DNA of 62,153 nucleotides, from assembly GCA_964449165.1 (NCBI GenBank), contig CAYVAT010000017.1, forward strand, positions 1-62,153, read 5' to 3'. Below the pieces are notes generated by a model. That model was not told where the DNA came from, did not search any database, and saw only the letters and a program-made list of their open reading frames with translations. This document shows, in pieces, positions 1 through 9,064 of this stretch. Each line of letters begins with the position of its first letter. Position 1 is the first letter of the stretch. The position numbers were made by a program, and so were the translations under genes. Source of the DNA: CAYSCW01 sp964449165 (GTDB lineage Bacteria; Acidobacteriota; Aminicenantia; Aminicenantales; Aminicenantaceae).

Positions 1-360
<360 letters not shown>

Positions 361-363
361 ATA

Positions 364-391
364 TTATAAGAGCACCGAAGTGCTCTTATAA
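364..391 (-). other. UUCG-capped hairpin in the 16S leader
   Basis: A perfect 12-bp inverted repeat (TTATAAGAGCAC / GTGCTCTTATAA) encloses a 4-nt loop that reads UUCG on the transcribed minus strand, an exceptionally stable tetraloop. It ends only a few bases before the 16S 5' end. It may act in rRNA processing or leader folding; that role is inferred. Confidence 0.75.
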
Positions 392-440
392 ACACCGTTG
401 ATATTGGCAAATTGGGTCGATCAAGGCTGCTCCGTTTTTG

Positions 441-450
441 TTTCAAAGAC
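441..450 (-). promoter_or_regulatory. boxA-like antitermination element in rRNA leader
   Basis: The minus strand reads GTCTTTGAAA followed by CAAAAAC between the promoters and 16S. This resembles the boxA sequence that NusB/NusE bind to prevent premature termination of rRNA transcripts. The match is partial, so the call is tentative. Confidence 0.4.
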
Positions 451-485
451 CTTCTTCTCTCTATCCCGAGAGAGAAACTGGGTAT

Positions 486-513
486 ATTATACCTCTTAAA
501 ATCTATATTTCAA
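486..513 (-). promoter_or_regulatory. rRNA promoter P2 (proximal)
   Basis: On the minus strand a -35 TTGAAA (513-508) and a perfect -10 TATAAT (491-486) are separated by 16 bp. The promoter points into the 16S gene about 125 bases upstream of it. Confidence 0.75.
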
Positions 514-543
514 GTAATAAATCTGACGAAAAGAACCTTTAAT

Positions 544-572
544 ATAATAAGAGGTGTGCTCAAAAATGTCAA
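544..572 (-). promoter_or_regulatory. rRNA promoter P1 (distal)
   Basis: On the minus strand a perfect -35 TTGACA (572-567) and a -10 TATTAT (549-544) are separated by 17 bp. With the proximal promoter it forms a tandem pair, as is usual for rRNA operons. Confidence 0.75.
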
Positions 573-764
573 GAGGCTAGAAGCATTTCCGGATTTCCTA
601 TAACAGGCTTAATTTTTTTCTTTGGTAAAAAAGAAGCCTCTATTTCCCCCGGAGGTTGGAAAAGTAGAGGTGATGGACCGGATGTCTGTTGCCATTTTTT
701 TCTATTTCTTGTCTCTTTCAGACTTTATTCGAATATTCGGGCACTTGTTGAGCTTTTAACCTTG

Positions 765-865
765 TCGGTTTGGATAAGATAATCTTATCTCAGTATGTCA
801 GATGGTGGATATTGAGAAAAATGTTGATAGATTTAATGCAAACCCAAAAACGAAATTCCTATAAA
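765..865 (+). repeat. dispersed ~101-bp repeat, copy 1
   Basis: This stretch aligns without gaps to 8350-8450, with about 12 mismatches in 101 positions by eye. It contains the palindromic core AGATAATCTTATCT. The sequence just after it (about 879-930) resembles, in inverted orientation, the sequence just before copy 2 (about 8301-8340). The two copies therefore share two modules arranged differently. No protein in it is recognisable. Confidence 0.75.
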
Positions 866-997
866 CAGGAAGTCCTCCCAATCGGGCATTTGACCGGCCC
901 TCTCCTGGGCTGCCATCAAGAGTTGCCGCAGGAAACCATGAGCTGAAAGATGGCATTCAGGATTTGTGGGTCGAAAAGAAAGATAAAAGGTCTATCT

Positions 998-3610
998 TCA
1001 CTCATACCGGAGCGAATCCACAGGATTGGCGGCAGCGGCTTTGATGGTTTGGAAACTTACTGTAAACAGAGCAATAAAAAGCACCAAAAGCGCTGATATA
1101 ACAAACATCCATAATTCTAAGTCGATGCGGTAGGCAAAATTATGAAGCCATTTATTCATGGCATAATAGGCTGCTGGCCAGGCAATGATATTAGCCACTG
1201 CGACCAACCTGACAAACTCCTTGGTCAAAAGGATCACGACGCCAGACAAAGAAGCCCCGAGTACTCTGCGTATACCGATCTCTTTTGTGCGCTGTTCAGC
1301 TGTGAACGAAGCCAATCCAAAGAGACCTAAGCAGGATAAGAAAATAGCGAGACTGGTAAAAACAGAAAACAGCCTGCCCACCCTTTCTTCTGAGAGATAA
1401 TATCGATTGAAGTCCTCATCGAGAAAATAGTAACTGAAGACTTCTCCTAGATGTAATTCATTCCATTGCTTTTTTATGAAGGATAGAGTCTCTCTCAACT
1501 GATTTGTTCTCACCGTCAGAGTGAGCGTGTTGAACAGTCTAGGAAAAACCATCATCACCATCGGCTCGATGGACTTCTGTAGACCATGAAAATGAAAGTC
1601 CCGGACAACTCCTATAACTTCCCGTATATGCTTAGCCTCTCTTCCCATTCCCTGGATACGTTTGCCGACTGCATCCATGGATGTCCAGCCAAAGGCTTTC
1701 ACTGCTGTTTCATTCAGAATAACCGAACCCCCTTCGTCACCGCTGATAATCCTTTGAAACTCTCTCCCTGCAATCATTTTCATTCCATATTCGGAAATAA
1801 AATCATAATCGACAAACTGATAATGCATACCTTGCTCTTTATTATCGGCTCGATCGATAAGCCGGGTAGTCACAAACCAGGGACTACGGCCTGGAGCGCT
1901 CCATGAAGCCGTGGCCCCAATGATAGAAGGGTGACCCAAAAATTCTTTTTTGACCGTCTCATAATTGTTCCTTAACTTCGCGGGAACGATGATCTTTTGT
2001 GCCTTATCGAATCCAAGGGGATAATTCTTCATAAAAAACAACTGCTTGTATATGACCAGAGTCCCGATAATAAGGAAAACGGCAATACAAAACTGGCTGG
2101 CGACGAGAATCCGCCGAAACCGTACCTTTCTAAGGCTGGTATCGGCATGATTTTTAAATACCGACTCTGGCTTGAATAATGATAAAAACAATGCGGGATA
2201 AACGCCGGCAAGAATACCGATAAAAAAAGAGAGTCCTAACACGATTGCAAGCAAATGAGTGTGCAAGAGGTTTTTCATAGTGAAATTCATTTGAGTCAAT
2301 CCGTTCAAGACCGGAAGAGCCAAGCGGACCAGGAATAGAGCCATAACGGTCGATAGCAAAGAGAGCAGTATGGATTCGCCTAAAAATTGCCGAATGAGCT
2401 GGAGTCGTTGGACCCCGATCACTTTCCGGACAGCGACCTCTTTTGCCCTTTTAGCGGCACGGGCAGTCGAGAGATTCACATAATTAAAACAAGCGATCAT
2501 CAAGATGAAAACGCCCAAAGCAGAAAGCAAATAAATATATGTCGGGCTTCCGGGTTTTTCATATTCTCCCCCTAAATGCGAATAGAGGTGGATTTTCTTG
2601 ATAGGCTGCAAAAAATAAGTGTATGTCCATCCTCTTTCATTCAAATAATCTTTTATGTATCCGTCGGCAATATTCCGGATCTTCTCTTCAAAGGCGAGAG
2701 GATCAGAACTTGGAGTAAGCTTTACGTAGGTATAAAGCCCGCACCAGGTCCATTCCGTCACCGTATCCGGTTCTTTAAAACTTTCCAAGGACCCGATAAA
2801 ATCACACTTAAGGTGCGTGTTGGAAGGCGGATCGGCCACAATCCCTGTGACCTCGTAATTATCTCCTGAGATTTGGATCACTTCACCCAGCGGATCTGAG
2901 GCACCAAAATATTTTTCCGACATTTTCTGTGTTAGAACAATTTTTCCCGGGCCATCCAGAGCCGCATCGGGATTTCCTTTTAAGAAATGAATATTAAATA
3001 TTTTAAACATATCCAATGTTGCCAGTACGACTCGCGGTTCATAAAACTTTTTGTCCTTGTACCGGACGACCGGTCTCTCCATCGAGTAGATGTCTTTAGT
3101 CTTCCGAAAAATTCCAGCAGCGTATTCAACTTCTGGATAATCATTCTTCAGCGTGGCTGCGAGAGGCCCAGAAACTGTTGCGATTTCATTTTCTCCCAGA
3201 TTCAAGGCAACCCTGTAAATACGGTCGACATCCTGGTGATAGTCATCGAACGATATTTCATAGTGCACATAGAGCAATATTAGGATGATACATGCGATTG
3301 AAATCGAAAGGCCTATAATATTTATGAATGTGAATCCTTTGTGCCTTCTAATATTCCGCACAGCAATTTTCAAATAGTTTTTAAACATGACAAACCTCCA
3401 AGTAAGGTTAAAAAGTGCGTTTTTGATGACCGCATCCAAAGACTGTCCCCAGTACCAGAGACGGGCTGAAACAATGCCCTGTTCCTGGCAGATCATGGTA
3501 AAAACCTCCTGCATGTCATCAACAATGGCATGATTTGTTTGGTACCGTTCAAGACGCTTGACCAGCCAAACGGCCAGCCGGGGAGGAGAAGCTTTTTTAG
3601 ATGTCTTCAT
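998..3610 (-). CDS. FtsX/MacB-type ABC transporter permease with N-terminal prefix domain
   Basis: An 870-residue inner-membrane permease of the MacB/FtsX family. Residues 1-75 form a soluble, Trp-rich prefix seen in large permeases encoded beside PadR regulators. A first membrane helix at about 92-115 follows, then a periplasmic MacB core (115-365), a block of helices, a second periplasmic domain and a final FtsX helix bundle (about 750-865). Such proteins act mechanically on substrates or peptides when paired with an ABC ATPase; none is encoded nearby, so an ATPase elsewhere is presumed. It lies 6 bases after the PadR gene at 3617-3934 and is surely co-transcribed with it. It is a paralogue of the 4048-6666 permease: both end in the same ANPVDSLRYE tail. 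The substrate is unknown. Confidence 0.9.
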   Translation of the reverse strand: MKTSKKASPPRLAVWLVKRLERYQTNHAIVDDMQEVFTMICQEQGIVSARLWYWGQSLDAVIKNALFNLTWRFVMFKNYLKIAVRNIRRHKGFTFINIIGLSISIACIILILLYVHYEISFDDYHQDVDRIYRVALNLGENEIATVSGPLAATLKNDYPEVEYAAGIFRKTKDIYSMERPVVRYKDKKFYEPRVVLATLDMFKIFNIHFLKGNPDAALDGPGKIVLTQKMSEKYFGASDPLGEVIQISGDNYEVTGIVADPPSNTHLKCDFIGSLESFKEPDTVTEWTWCGLYTYVKLTPSSDPLAFEEKIRNIADGYIKDYLNERGWTYTYFLQPIKKIHLYSHLGGEYEKPGSPTYIYLLSALGVFILMIACFNYVNLSTARAAKRAKEVAVRKVIGVQRLQLIRQFLGESILLSLLSTVMALFLVRLALPVLNGLTQMNFTMKNLLHTHLLAIVLGLSFFIGILAGVYPALFLSLFKPESVFKNHADTSLRKVRFRRILVASQFCIAVFLIIGTLVIYKQLFFMKNYPLGFDKAQKIIVPAKLRNNYETVKKEFLGHPSIIGATASWSAPGRSPWFVTTRLIDRADNKEQGMHYQFVDYDFISEYGMKMIAGREFQRIISGDEGGSVILNETAVKAFGWTSMDAVGKRIQGMGREAKHIREVIGVVRDFHFHGLQKSIEPMVMMVFPRLFNTLTLTVRTNQLRETLSFIKKQWNELHLGEVFSYYFLDEDFNRYYLSEERVGRLFSVFTSLAIFLSCLGLFGLASFTAEQRTKEIGIRRVLGASLSGVVILLTKEFVRLVAVANIIAWPAAYYAMNKWLHNFAYRIDLELWMFVISALLVLFIALFTVSFQTIKAAAANPVDSLRYE

Positions 3611-3616
3611 TTTCTC

Positions 3617-3934
3617 TCAGAAAGCGTATTTTTCAATGCCTCTCCAGATGGATTTCTGGAGCTCTCGGGCTTCCCGCAGGGATTCAAATCCTGCTTTGGT
3701 GAGGGTGTAGTAAACTCTTTTGTTTCCTCCCGCCTGATTGAGGATTTGTACAGAGCGGGAAGTCACATAGCCTTTCTTTGCCAGATTATCCAGCGTGTTG
3801 TACAGAGTTCCAAATGTATATGCCCTGCCGGTCATCTGTTTGATCTTTTCCCGGATCTTGACTCCATAAGCCCCATCTTTGAGCCACAAAATGGCGATGA
3901 GAAAAATTTGTTCATTGATTGATAGAAATTTCAA
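3617..3934 (-). CDS. PadR family transcriptional regulator
   Basis: A 105-residue winged-helix regulator of the PadR type. The recognition region lies around residues 30-60 and a basic wing precedes the C-terminal dimerisation helix. The start is a TTG at 3934, because AAGGAG lies 7 bases upstream and no ATG or GTG in frame fits. It probably represses itself and the downstream permease; the palindrome at 3966-3982, just upstream, is the likely operator. The effector is unknown. Confidence 0.9.
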   Translation of the reverse strand: MKFLSINEQIFLIAILWLKDGAYGVKIREKIKQMTGRAYTFGTLYNTLDNLAKKGYVTSRSVQILNQAGGNKRVYYTLTKAGFESLREARELQKSIWRGIEKYAF

Positions 3935-3965
3935 TTCACATCTCCTTAGGTTTCTTTTCCTAACA

Positions 3966-3982
3966 GTACGATATTATCGTAC
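3966..3982 (-). promoter_or_regulatory. palindromic operator upstream of the PadR-permease operon
   Basis: GTACGATATTATCGTAC is a perfect 8-1-8 inverted repeat located 32 bases before the PadR start. On the minus strand it includes GATAAT, a possible -10 element, so a bound repressor would block RNA polymerase. Assignment to the PadR protein is inferred from position. Confidence 0.65.
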
Positions 3983-4047
3983 GACTTTAAAATATAAACG
4001 TCATCCCCATCAAAAAGGTTGACATGAATTTGAAGTTTCCCTGTTAT

Positions 4048-6666
4048 TCACTCATACCGGAGCGAATCCACAGGGTTAGCTATGGAGGCTTTGATGGTTT
4101 GGAAACTGACAGTCAGCAAGGCAATCGCAAGGGCTACCAGACCCGCTAACAGAAACGGCCAAACTGTCAGGTCGATTCGAAAGGCAAAGTTCTGCAGCCA
4201 TTTGTTCATTGATAACCAGCCGACCGGAATTGCCACTACATTCGCTGTAAGCACTAATATTAAAAAGTCTTTGACGAGTAGGAAGACAATTTTGTGATTC
4301 GCCGATCCCAGTACTTTGCGAATCCCAATCTCTTTTTTCCGCTGTTCAACGGAAAAAGAAGTAAGTCCGAAAAGCCCAAGGCATGCAATAACAAGTCCCA
4401 TAATTGTGAACAGACTAACAATAACCTGCACTTGTTCCTCGGCGCGGTACTGCCTGTTGAAATCCTCATTAAGGAAGAAGTAACTGAACGGTTCATCCGG
4501 TACAAGTTCTTTCCATGTTTCCTCTATAAAAGACAATGTCTCCGAAACGGAACCGGTTGTAAACCTCAGCGACAGGTAAACAAAATAATTGGGATCAAGA
4601 TGAATGACGAGGGGTGATATCTTCTGATGCAGTGAGTTGAAATGGTAATCTTTCGTCACACCTATTACGTTTCCTTTCCTACGATTACCGAGATTCCAGG
4701 TTTTTCCAATCGCATCTTCAGGAGAATTCCACCCGAGAGATTTTACCGCCGCTTCATTCAAAATGAAGGCTCCCTCTTTATCGGTTTCAAAATCGCGTGA
4801 AAAATTCCTCCCTGCAACCAGCCTAATCTTATATGTTTCAAGGTAATCATAATCCGCCCAGTTTATCAAAAAAGTCTGCCACTGATCACCTGTGAATCCT
4901 TCGGGAAGCATTGCGTTGCTGCTGGGGTTTCTTCCCGGAACGGTGTAGGAGGCAGATGCGGATACTATTGTGGCATGTTTCATGAATTCATTTTTAAGAA
5001 CGTTATATTTTTGCCGAGCCTCCCCGGAACCCCGCAATGAAAGAACGACAATCTGTTCTTTATCAAATCCGAGATCCTGATTTCTCATAAAACTCAATTG
5101 TTTAGAAACAGTTATCGTACTAATAATGAGAAGAATTGAGATAGCAAACTGAAATATAACCAGACCTTTACGCAGTCTTGCCCCCTTTATCGTATGCCCG
5201 AAAGCTCCTTTTAACGTATCAATCGGGTGAAATGCAGAAAGAAAAAAAGCAGGATAACTACCGGCAAGTAAACCGACTGCCAGAGGGATAAGAATTATAC
5301 ATAAAATGATGCTTGTATTGATAAAATGAAGTTCTATATCCTTTCCTGTAAGAACCCTGAAATGCGGGAGGCTAATAAGCATGATCAGCATGGCAATTCC
5401 CGCTGAAATAAACGTAGTAAAGAGAGCCTCTCCCAGGAATTGATTGATTAATTGCCTTTTCTCGGCTCCTGCCACTTTTCTTATTCCAACCTCCCGCGCC
5501 CTTCCGGTAGAGCGGGCAGTGGACAGATTGACAAAATTAATACTGGAAATGATTAAAATAAAAACTGCGATTGCAATAAAATAAAAAAGATAGGTTTTGT
5601 TTCCAGTACTGCCGAGTTCATTACGGAGATTCGACGTTAAATATATGTCCTTCAACGGCTGAAGAAAAAACCGCTGTGCAAATCCGACCTTTTTTTCAAA
5701 ATCTCCGATAATGTTAGCCGATACATTATACACACCCTCAATAAAAGCGGGTGAAAGATTCTCACTTCTGGTTTTGATATAGGTATAATAGCTATGACTA
5801 AACCACAATTTACCGATAGAAGCATTCTGTAATGATTCTTCTATAGGCGCAAAAGAAAACAGAAAATCAAAAGTGAAATGAGAATTTGGCGGGACGTCTT
5901 CTACAACGCCGGTAATTTTGTAATCCCTTTGATAATTAATCGATATTGTTTTGCCAACGGGATCTTCACTGCCGAAATATTTTTCTGCAATGCTTTCCGT
6001 CAGAACAGCAGTGTAGGGCTCTTTTAAAGCTGTTTCAGGATTACCTTTAATGATTGGAAATGTAAAAACGTTAAAGAACGACTGGTCTGCATAAAAAATC
6101 CTGTCTTCAAAAAACTGTTTTTCCCCATGTTTCACAATACCGCTACCCTGGGTAATACGTACGGCATACTCAACTTCGGAAAAGTTATCGAGGATTGCTG
6201 GGGCAACAGGTGGTGGAGTAGTAGCTGCATATTTTACGGGCTGGTCTTTTGCCCGGAATTCCATGGCAACCCGGTATATTCTGTCCGCATCTTCATGGAA
6301 AGTATCATAACTGAATTCATAGAGAACATAAAAAAGAATAAACAGGCAGCATGCCATTCCCACAGCAAGTCCGGCAATATTGATAAAGGAATAGCCTTTG
6401 TGAATTTTAAAATTTCTTAAAGCGATCTTCAAATAATTTTTAATCATCTCTACACTCCAATACAAATGATCGATAACAAACATAGGAATGGACTTCAGAA
6501 CTTGAATCCAGTACCATTTTCGGGCTTTCAAGGTTCCTCGCTCACTGACTAGCTCTTCATAGATTTCAGAAAAGTCGCTCAGGATCGAGAGGCACTCTTC
6601 ACCTCGTGTTATTTTTGACAATATCCAAACCGCTAAAGCAGGTGGCGTATCTTTTTTTCTTTTCAT
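4048..6666 (-). CDS. FtsX/MacB-type ABC transporter permease, second copy
   Basis: An 872-residue permease with the same plan as the 998-3610 protein: soluble N-terminal prefix (1-75), first helix near 95-118, periplasmic MacB core, helix block, second periplasmic domain and C-terminal FtsX bundle ending ANPVDSLRYE. Its start ATG overlaps the stop of the upstream PadR gene (ATGA), so the two are translationally coupled. The two permeases are clearly homologous but diverged along their length, which indicates an old tandem duplication of a PadR-permease unit. No ATPase partner is adjacent. The substrate is unknown. Confidence 0.9.
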   Translation of the reverse strand: MKRKKDTPPALAVWILSKITRGEECLSILSDFSEIYEELVSERGTLKARKWYWIQVLKSIPMFVIDHLYWSVEMIKNYLKIALRNFKIHKGYSFINIAGLAVGMACCLFILFYVLYEFSYDTFHEDADRIYRVAMEFRAKDQPVKYAATTPPPVAPAILDNFSEVEYAVRITQGSGIVKHGEKQFFEDRIFYADQSFFNVFTFPIIKGNPETALKEPYTAVLTESIAEKYFGSEDPVGKTISINYQRDYKITGVVEDVPPNSHFTFDFLFSFAPIEESLQNASIGKLWFSHSYYTYIKTRSENLSPAFIEGVYNVSANIIGDFEKKVGFAQRFFLQPLKDIYLTSNLRNELGSTGNKTYLFYFIAIAVFILIISSINFVNLSTARSTGRAREVGIRKVAGAEKRQLINQFLGEALFTTFISAGIAMLIMLISLPHFRVLTGKDIELHFINTSIILCIILIPLAVGLLAGSYPAFFLSAFHPIDTLKGAFGHTIKGARLRKGLVIFQFAISILLIISTITVSKQLSFMRNQDLGFDKEQIVVLSLRGSGEARQKYNVLKNEFMKHATIVSASASYTVPGRNPSSNAMLPEGFTGDQWQTFLINWADYDYLETYKIRLVAGRNFSRDFETDKEGAFILNEAAVKSLGWNSPEDAIGKTWNLGNRRKGNVIGVTKDYHFNSLHQKISPLVIHLDPNYFVYLSLRFTTGSVSETLSFIEETWKELVPDEPFSYFFLNEDFNRQYRAEEQVQVIVSLFTIMGLVIACLGLFGLTSFSVEQRKKEIGIRKVLGSANHKIVFLLVKDFLILVLTANVVAIPVGWLSMNKWLQNFAFRIDLTVWPFLLAGLVALAIALLTVSFQTIKASIANPVDSLRYE

Positions 6667-6998
6667 TTGGTTCTTTTCACATCAAAAGCTATCCCCGGAA
6701 TGCCCTTCCAGAGTGATTTCTGGTAAGCTTTGACCTCTTGAAGTGCTTTTTTTCCATCTTTTGTCAGGCTGTAATAAGTGCGGCTGCGGCCTCCCTTTTC
6801 ATGATAGAACTGTTTCGTGGTCTTTCTGACATAGCCCTTTCTTAGGAGTTGATTCAGAGAAAAATACAAGGAGCCCATAGAATAGTTCTTTTTTAACGAC
6901 CGGGAGACGTGTCTGTTGATGGTCACACCATAGGCATTATCCTCGAGTCTCCATACGGCAATGAGTATGGCTTCTTCCAGCCTGGTTATGATGTTCAT
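6663..6998 (-). CDS. PadR family transcriptional regulator, second copy
   Basis: A 111-residue winged-helix PadR regulator with a basic wing (GGRSRTYYSLT, about 71-81). It overlaps the permease start by four bases, so this regulator and its permease form one transcription unit. No palindrome as clear as the one at 3966 is seen upstream, only an AT-rich stretch at 7021-7040, so this copy may recognise a different site. Confidence 0.9.
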   Translation of the reverse strand: MNIITRLEEAILIAVWRLEDNAYGVTINRHVSRSLKKNYSMGSLYFSLNQLLRKGYVRKTTKQFYHEKGGRSRTYYSLTKDGKKALQEVKAYQKSLWKGIPGIAFDVKRTK

Positions 6999-7094
6999 GT
7001 CTGCTCCAGTTTTATTGGATTCTAATATATATACGATTCAGGTTAGGAAAAGGTTCACAGAAAAGTTATTTTTCACTCATACCAGGAAGCGAAA

Positions 7095-7283
7095 CTACTC
7101 GATGACTTGCCGAATATTCACGGCGCCATTATCGTAGCCTCAACATATAAAAATACTGGAATAGCTCTGGGTATATTGCATAGAGGTCTTAATAATGATA
7201 CGCCGGTTCTCAGTCTAACCTTCGATGGAAATTTCAACAGGAATGATCAGGCTGAAATCGAAGCCTTCATTCATTACCTGTAG
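7095..7283 (+). pseudogene. C-terminal relic of a 2-hydroxyacyl-CoA dehydratase/activase-like protein
   Basis: An open stretch without a usable start reads in frame as about 62 residues ending in TAG. It contains GAIIVAS, then PVLSLTFDGN, then EIEAFIHYL at the end. The pattern PVL-LTFD followed by an acidic helix matches my memory of the C-terminus of the HgdB/DUF2229 family (usual form PVL-LTFDEHTGE). The rest of the gene is missing, so this is probably a decayed fragment. A family search with the translated fragment would confirm or refute it. Confidence 0.4.
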
Positions 7284-7395
7284 ACCGGTTTTAAGTTTAG
7301 TGGCGAGAAATTGCATGTTTGTATGTTTCCGGCTAAACTCAAAGTGAATATTTTGTACTGGTGAATAAAAAGTCAATGTTGCCGGGAGGAAAACA

Positions 7396-8205
7396 ATGGA
7401 CATGGGGTCATATATACAGAGCTTATTAGTGTCTGACTCGCTAAGAAAGTCAATCCTTCGTGAAATGGTCGGGGCATTAGAGCTGCCTAAGGGGAGCCGG
7501 GGACTGGATGCAGGATGTGGGATTGGCCTTCAATGCCTGTTGCTGGCCGAGGAGGTAGGTCTTAGAGGGCACGTCACCGGTGTTGATATATCTGCAGAGA
7601 TGCTTGATTATGGCCAAAAGATGGTTAGTAAGGCCAGTCTGTCAGAACGGATTTCTTTTCAGGAAGGGGATGTAACTCAACTTCCCTTTGATAATAATAC
7701 ATTCGATTGGGCATGGAGCGCTGACTGCGTGGGCTATGCCCCTTTGGAGCCATTGTCTTTATTGAAAGAGCTAGCACGGGTGATAAAGCAGGGTGGCATT
7801 GTGGCCATCGCTGCCTGGTCTTCTGAAAAGCTGCTACCCGGATATCCACAGTTAGAAGCCCGGCTGGGGGCGACATCGGCCGGTATTGCTCCTTTTACAC
7901 AAGGTAAGAAGCCGGAGTTGCACTTCTTACGCGCGCTAGGCTGGTTTCGCCAACTGGGTATAAAGAAACCCAGGGCAAAAGTCTTTGCCGATAGTGTCTA
8001 TGCTCCCCTGGACGATGAAACATACAATGCCCTGCTGGCTCTCTTTGATATGCGCTGGCCGGAAGTATCCACCGAGTTGTCATCCTATGATTTGGCGGAA
8101 TTCCGGCGTCTTTGTCTACCGGATTCACCGGATTTTATTTTAAACCTGCCTGATTACTACGCATTATTCACATATACGATGTTCTGGGGGAAAACAGCCG
8201 ATTGA
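7396..8205 (+). CDS. class I SAM-dependent methyltransferase
   Basis: A 269-residue Rossmann-fold methyltransferase. The SAM-binding motif I is at about residues 37-45 (LDAGCGIGL). An acidic residue ends the second strand (TGVDIS), and motif II/III regions (GDVTQLPFDNNTFDWAW) follow at about 95. A GGGAGG ribosome-binding site sits 7 bases before the ATG. The relatives are ubiE/small-molecule methyltransferases; the substrate cannot be told. It stands alone on this strand between the PadR operons and the pseudopilin cluster. Confidence 0.85.
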   Translation: MDMGSYIQSLLVSDSLRKSILREMVGALELPKGSRGLDAGCGIGLQCLLLAEEVGLRGHVTGVDISAEMLDYGQKMVSKASLSERISFQEGDVTQLPFDNNTFDWAWSADCVGYAPLEPLSLLKELARVIKQGGIVAIAAWSSEKLLPGYPQLEARLGATSAGIAPFTQGKKPELHFLRALGWFRQLGIKKPRAKVFADSVYAPLDDETYNALLALFDMRWPEVSTELSSYDLAEFRRLCLPDSPDFILNLPDYYALFTYTMFWGKTAD

Positions 8206-8349
8206 GAAAGAGATTAGTGCAAGCACCATTCGGAACATACGGTTTTCTATCCGGTGTTCTTTTGCTATATCGTGCGGCCGTTTCCGCCCCATCCTCTCCA
8301 GCAGAAACTCCTGATGACAGCCGAGGAGAGGGAGGAGTCATTGGCCATC

Positions 8350-8450
8350 TCGGTTTGGATGAAATAATCTTATCTCAGTATGTCAGGCGGTTGATATTGA
8401 GAAAAATGGTGAGAACTTTAATGCAAGCACAAAGACGAAATTCCTATAAA
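8350..8450 (+). repeat. dispersed ~101-bp repeat, copy 2
   Basis: Same orientation and length as the copy at 765-865 and about 88% identical by eye. The pair brackets 7.5 kb holding both PadR-permease operons and the methyltransferase. An open frame across this copy (8202-8492) has no recognisable protein family and is not called as a gene. The surrounding gene-free stretch 8206-8590 holds only this repeat and its flanking module. Confidence 0.75.
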
Positions 8451-8593
8451 TATCAAGGTCGCAAAATCATGTGTCCAAATATATGTAAATAAAAGTATAC
8501 ATAACGATTCCTCTTTCTGCACAAATTTTTCGAGAAGTTGACATAATCCCGGTTTTGATTCTCATCCTTCCCCTGTGTTTCGATCTAATCAGC

Positions 8594-8610
8594 TGGCACG
8601 AGTCCTGCAT
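8594..8610 (+). promoter_or_regulatory. sigma54 (RpoN) promoter of the pseudopilin cluster
   Basis: TGGCACGAGTCCTGCAT matches the sigma54 consensus TGGCACG-N4-TTGCA with one mismatch. The invariant GG (8595-8596) and GC (8607-8608) are exactly 10 bases apart. Transcription would begin near 8620, which excludes the upstream GTG/ATG at 8613-8616 as the first gene's start. Type IV pilus genes are often RpoN-dependent. A transcript 5'-end map would test it. Confidence 0.65.
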
Positions 8611-8642
8611 AAGTGATGTATCCTCAGACTCATGATAACACG

Positions 8643-9062
8643 ATGAGAAAAGAATCAAGCATCTCCGACATGAATGCTCTGCGGAAAAACCAAGGCTTTA
8701 CCTTGATCGAGGTCCTTATCTCAGCCTCAATCGTTTTTCTGCTCCTTATTGGACTGGCACAGCTCACTATTCATTCCCTTCTAGTGAAAAGATTATCCGA
8801 TTACAGGATGAATTCGGCCGAGTTGGCCTCTTCCAAGCTCGAATATTTCAAATCACTCCCCTTTGAGAGCGATAATCTGAGAGAAGGCTTTGATGAAGAA
8901 TCGGTCAAAGGAGCATCCTTGAATACAGCCTATCATCGGGAATGGGAGATTCAGGAGATATCCTCCAGCATGAAGAAAATTGAAATGAAATGTTTCTGCG
9001 AGCACAATCCAAAGAGAAAAATCCGGTTGATCCTCTATATCTGCAAGGAACTCGGGTTTTAA
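8643..9062 (+). CDS. type IV prepilin-like / type II secretion minor pseudopilin (PilV/GspI-like)
   Basis: A small pseudopilin. After a short leader, the prepilin peptidase site NQG|FTLIEV is followed by a hydrophobic helix of about 20 residues, the standard N-methylated pilin N-terminus. The start is uncertain: 8643 or 8670 (leader MNALRKNQG) both lie downstream of the predicted transcription start near 8620, and neither has a strong ribosome-binding site. The C-terminal domain is short and unremarkable. It is the first gene of a four-gene set (to 11774) of minor pilin-type proteins, probably forming the tip of a pseudopilus. Confidence 0.8.
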   Translation: MRKESSISDMNALRKNQGFTLIEVLISASIVFLLLIGLAQLTIHSLLVKRLSDYRMNSAELASSKLEYFKSLPFESDNLREGFDEESVKGASLNTAYHREWEIQEISSSMKKIEMKCFCEHNPKRKIRLILYICKELGF

Positions 9063-9064
9063 GG

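Noticed and set aside
412..603. 63-codon frame on the plus strand
   Set aside because: It lies opposite the rRNA promoters and leader, which account for the sequence.
7074..7094. Sequence resembling the permease 3' end (CACTCATACC...) upstream of the HgdB-like relic
   Set aside because: Only about ten bases match, with an insertion. It could be a third permease remnant, but the evidence is too thin.
8202..8492. Open frame of 96 codons after the methyltransferase
   Set aside because: It runs across the dispersed repeat and its flanking module, matches no family and has no ribosome-binding site; the repeat explains the conservation.
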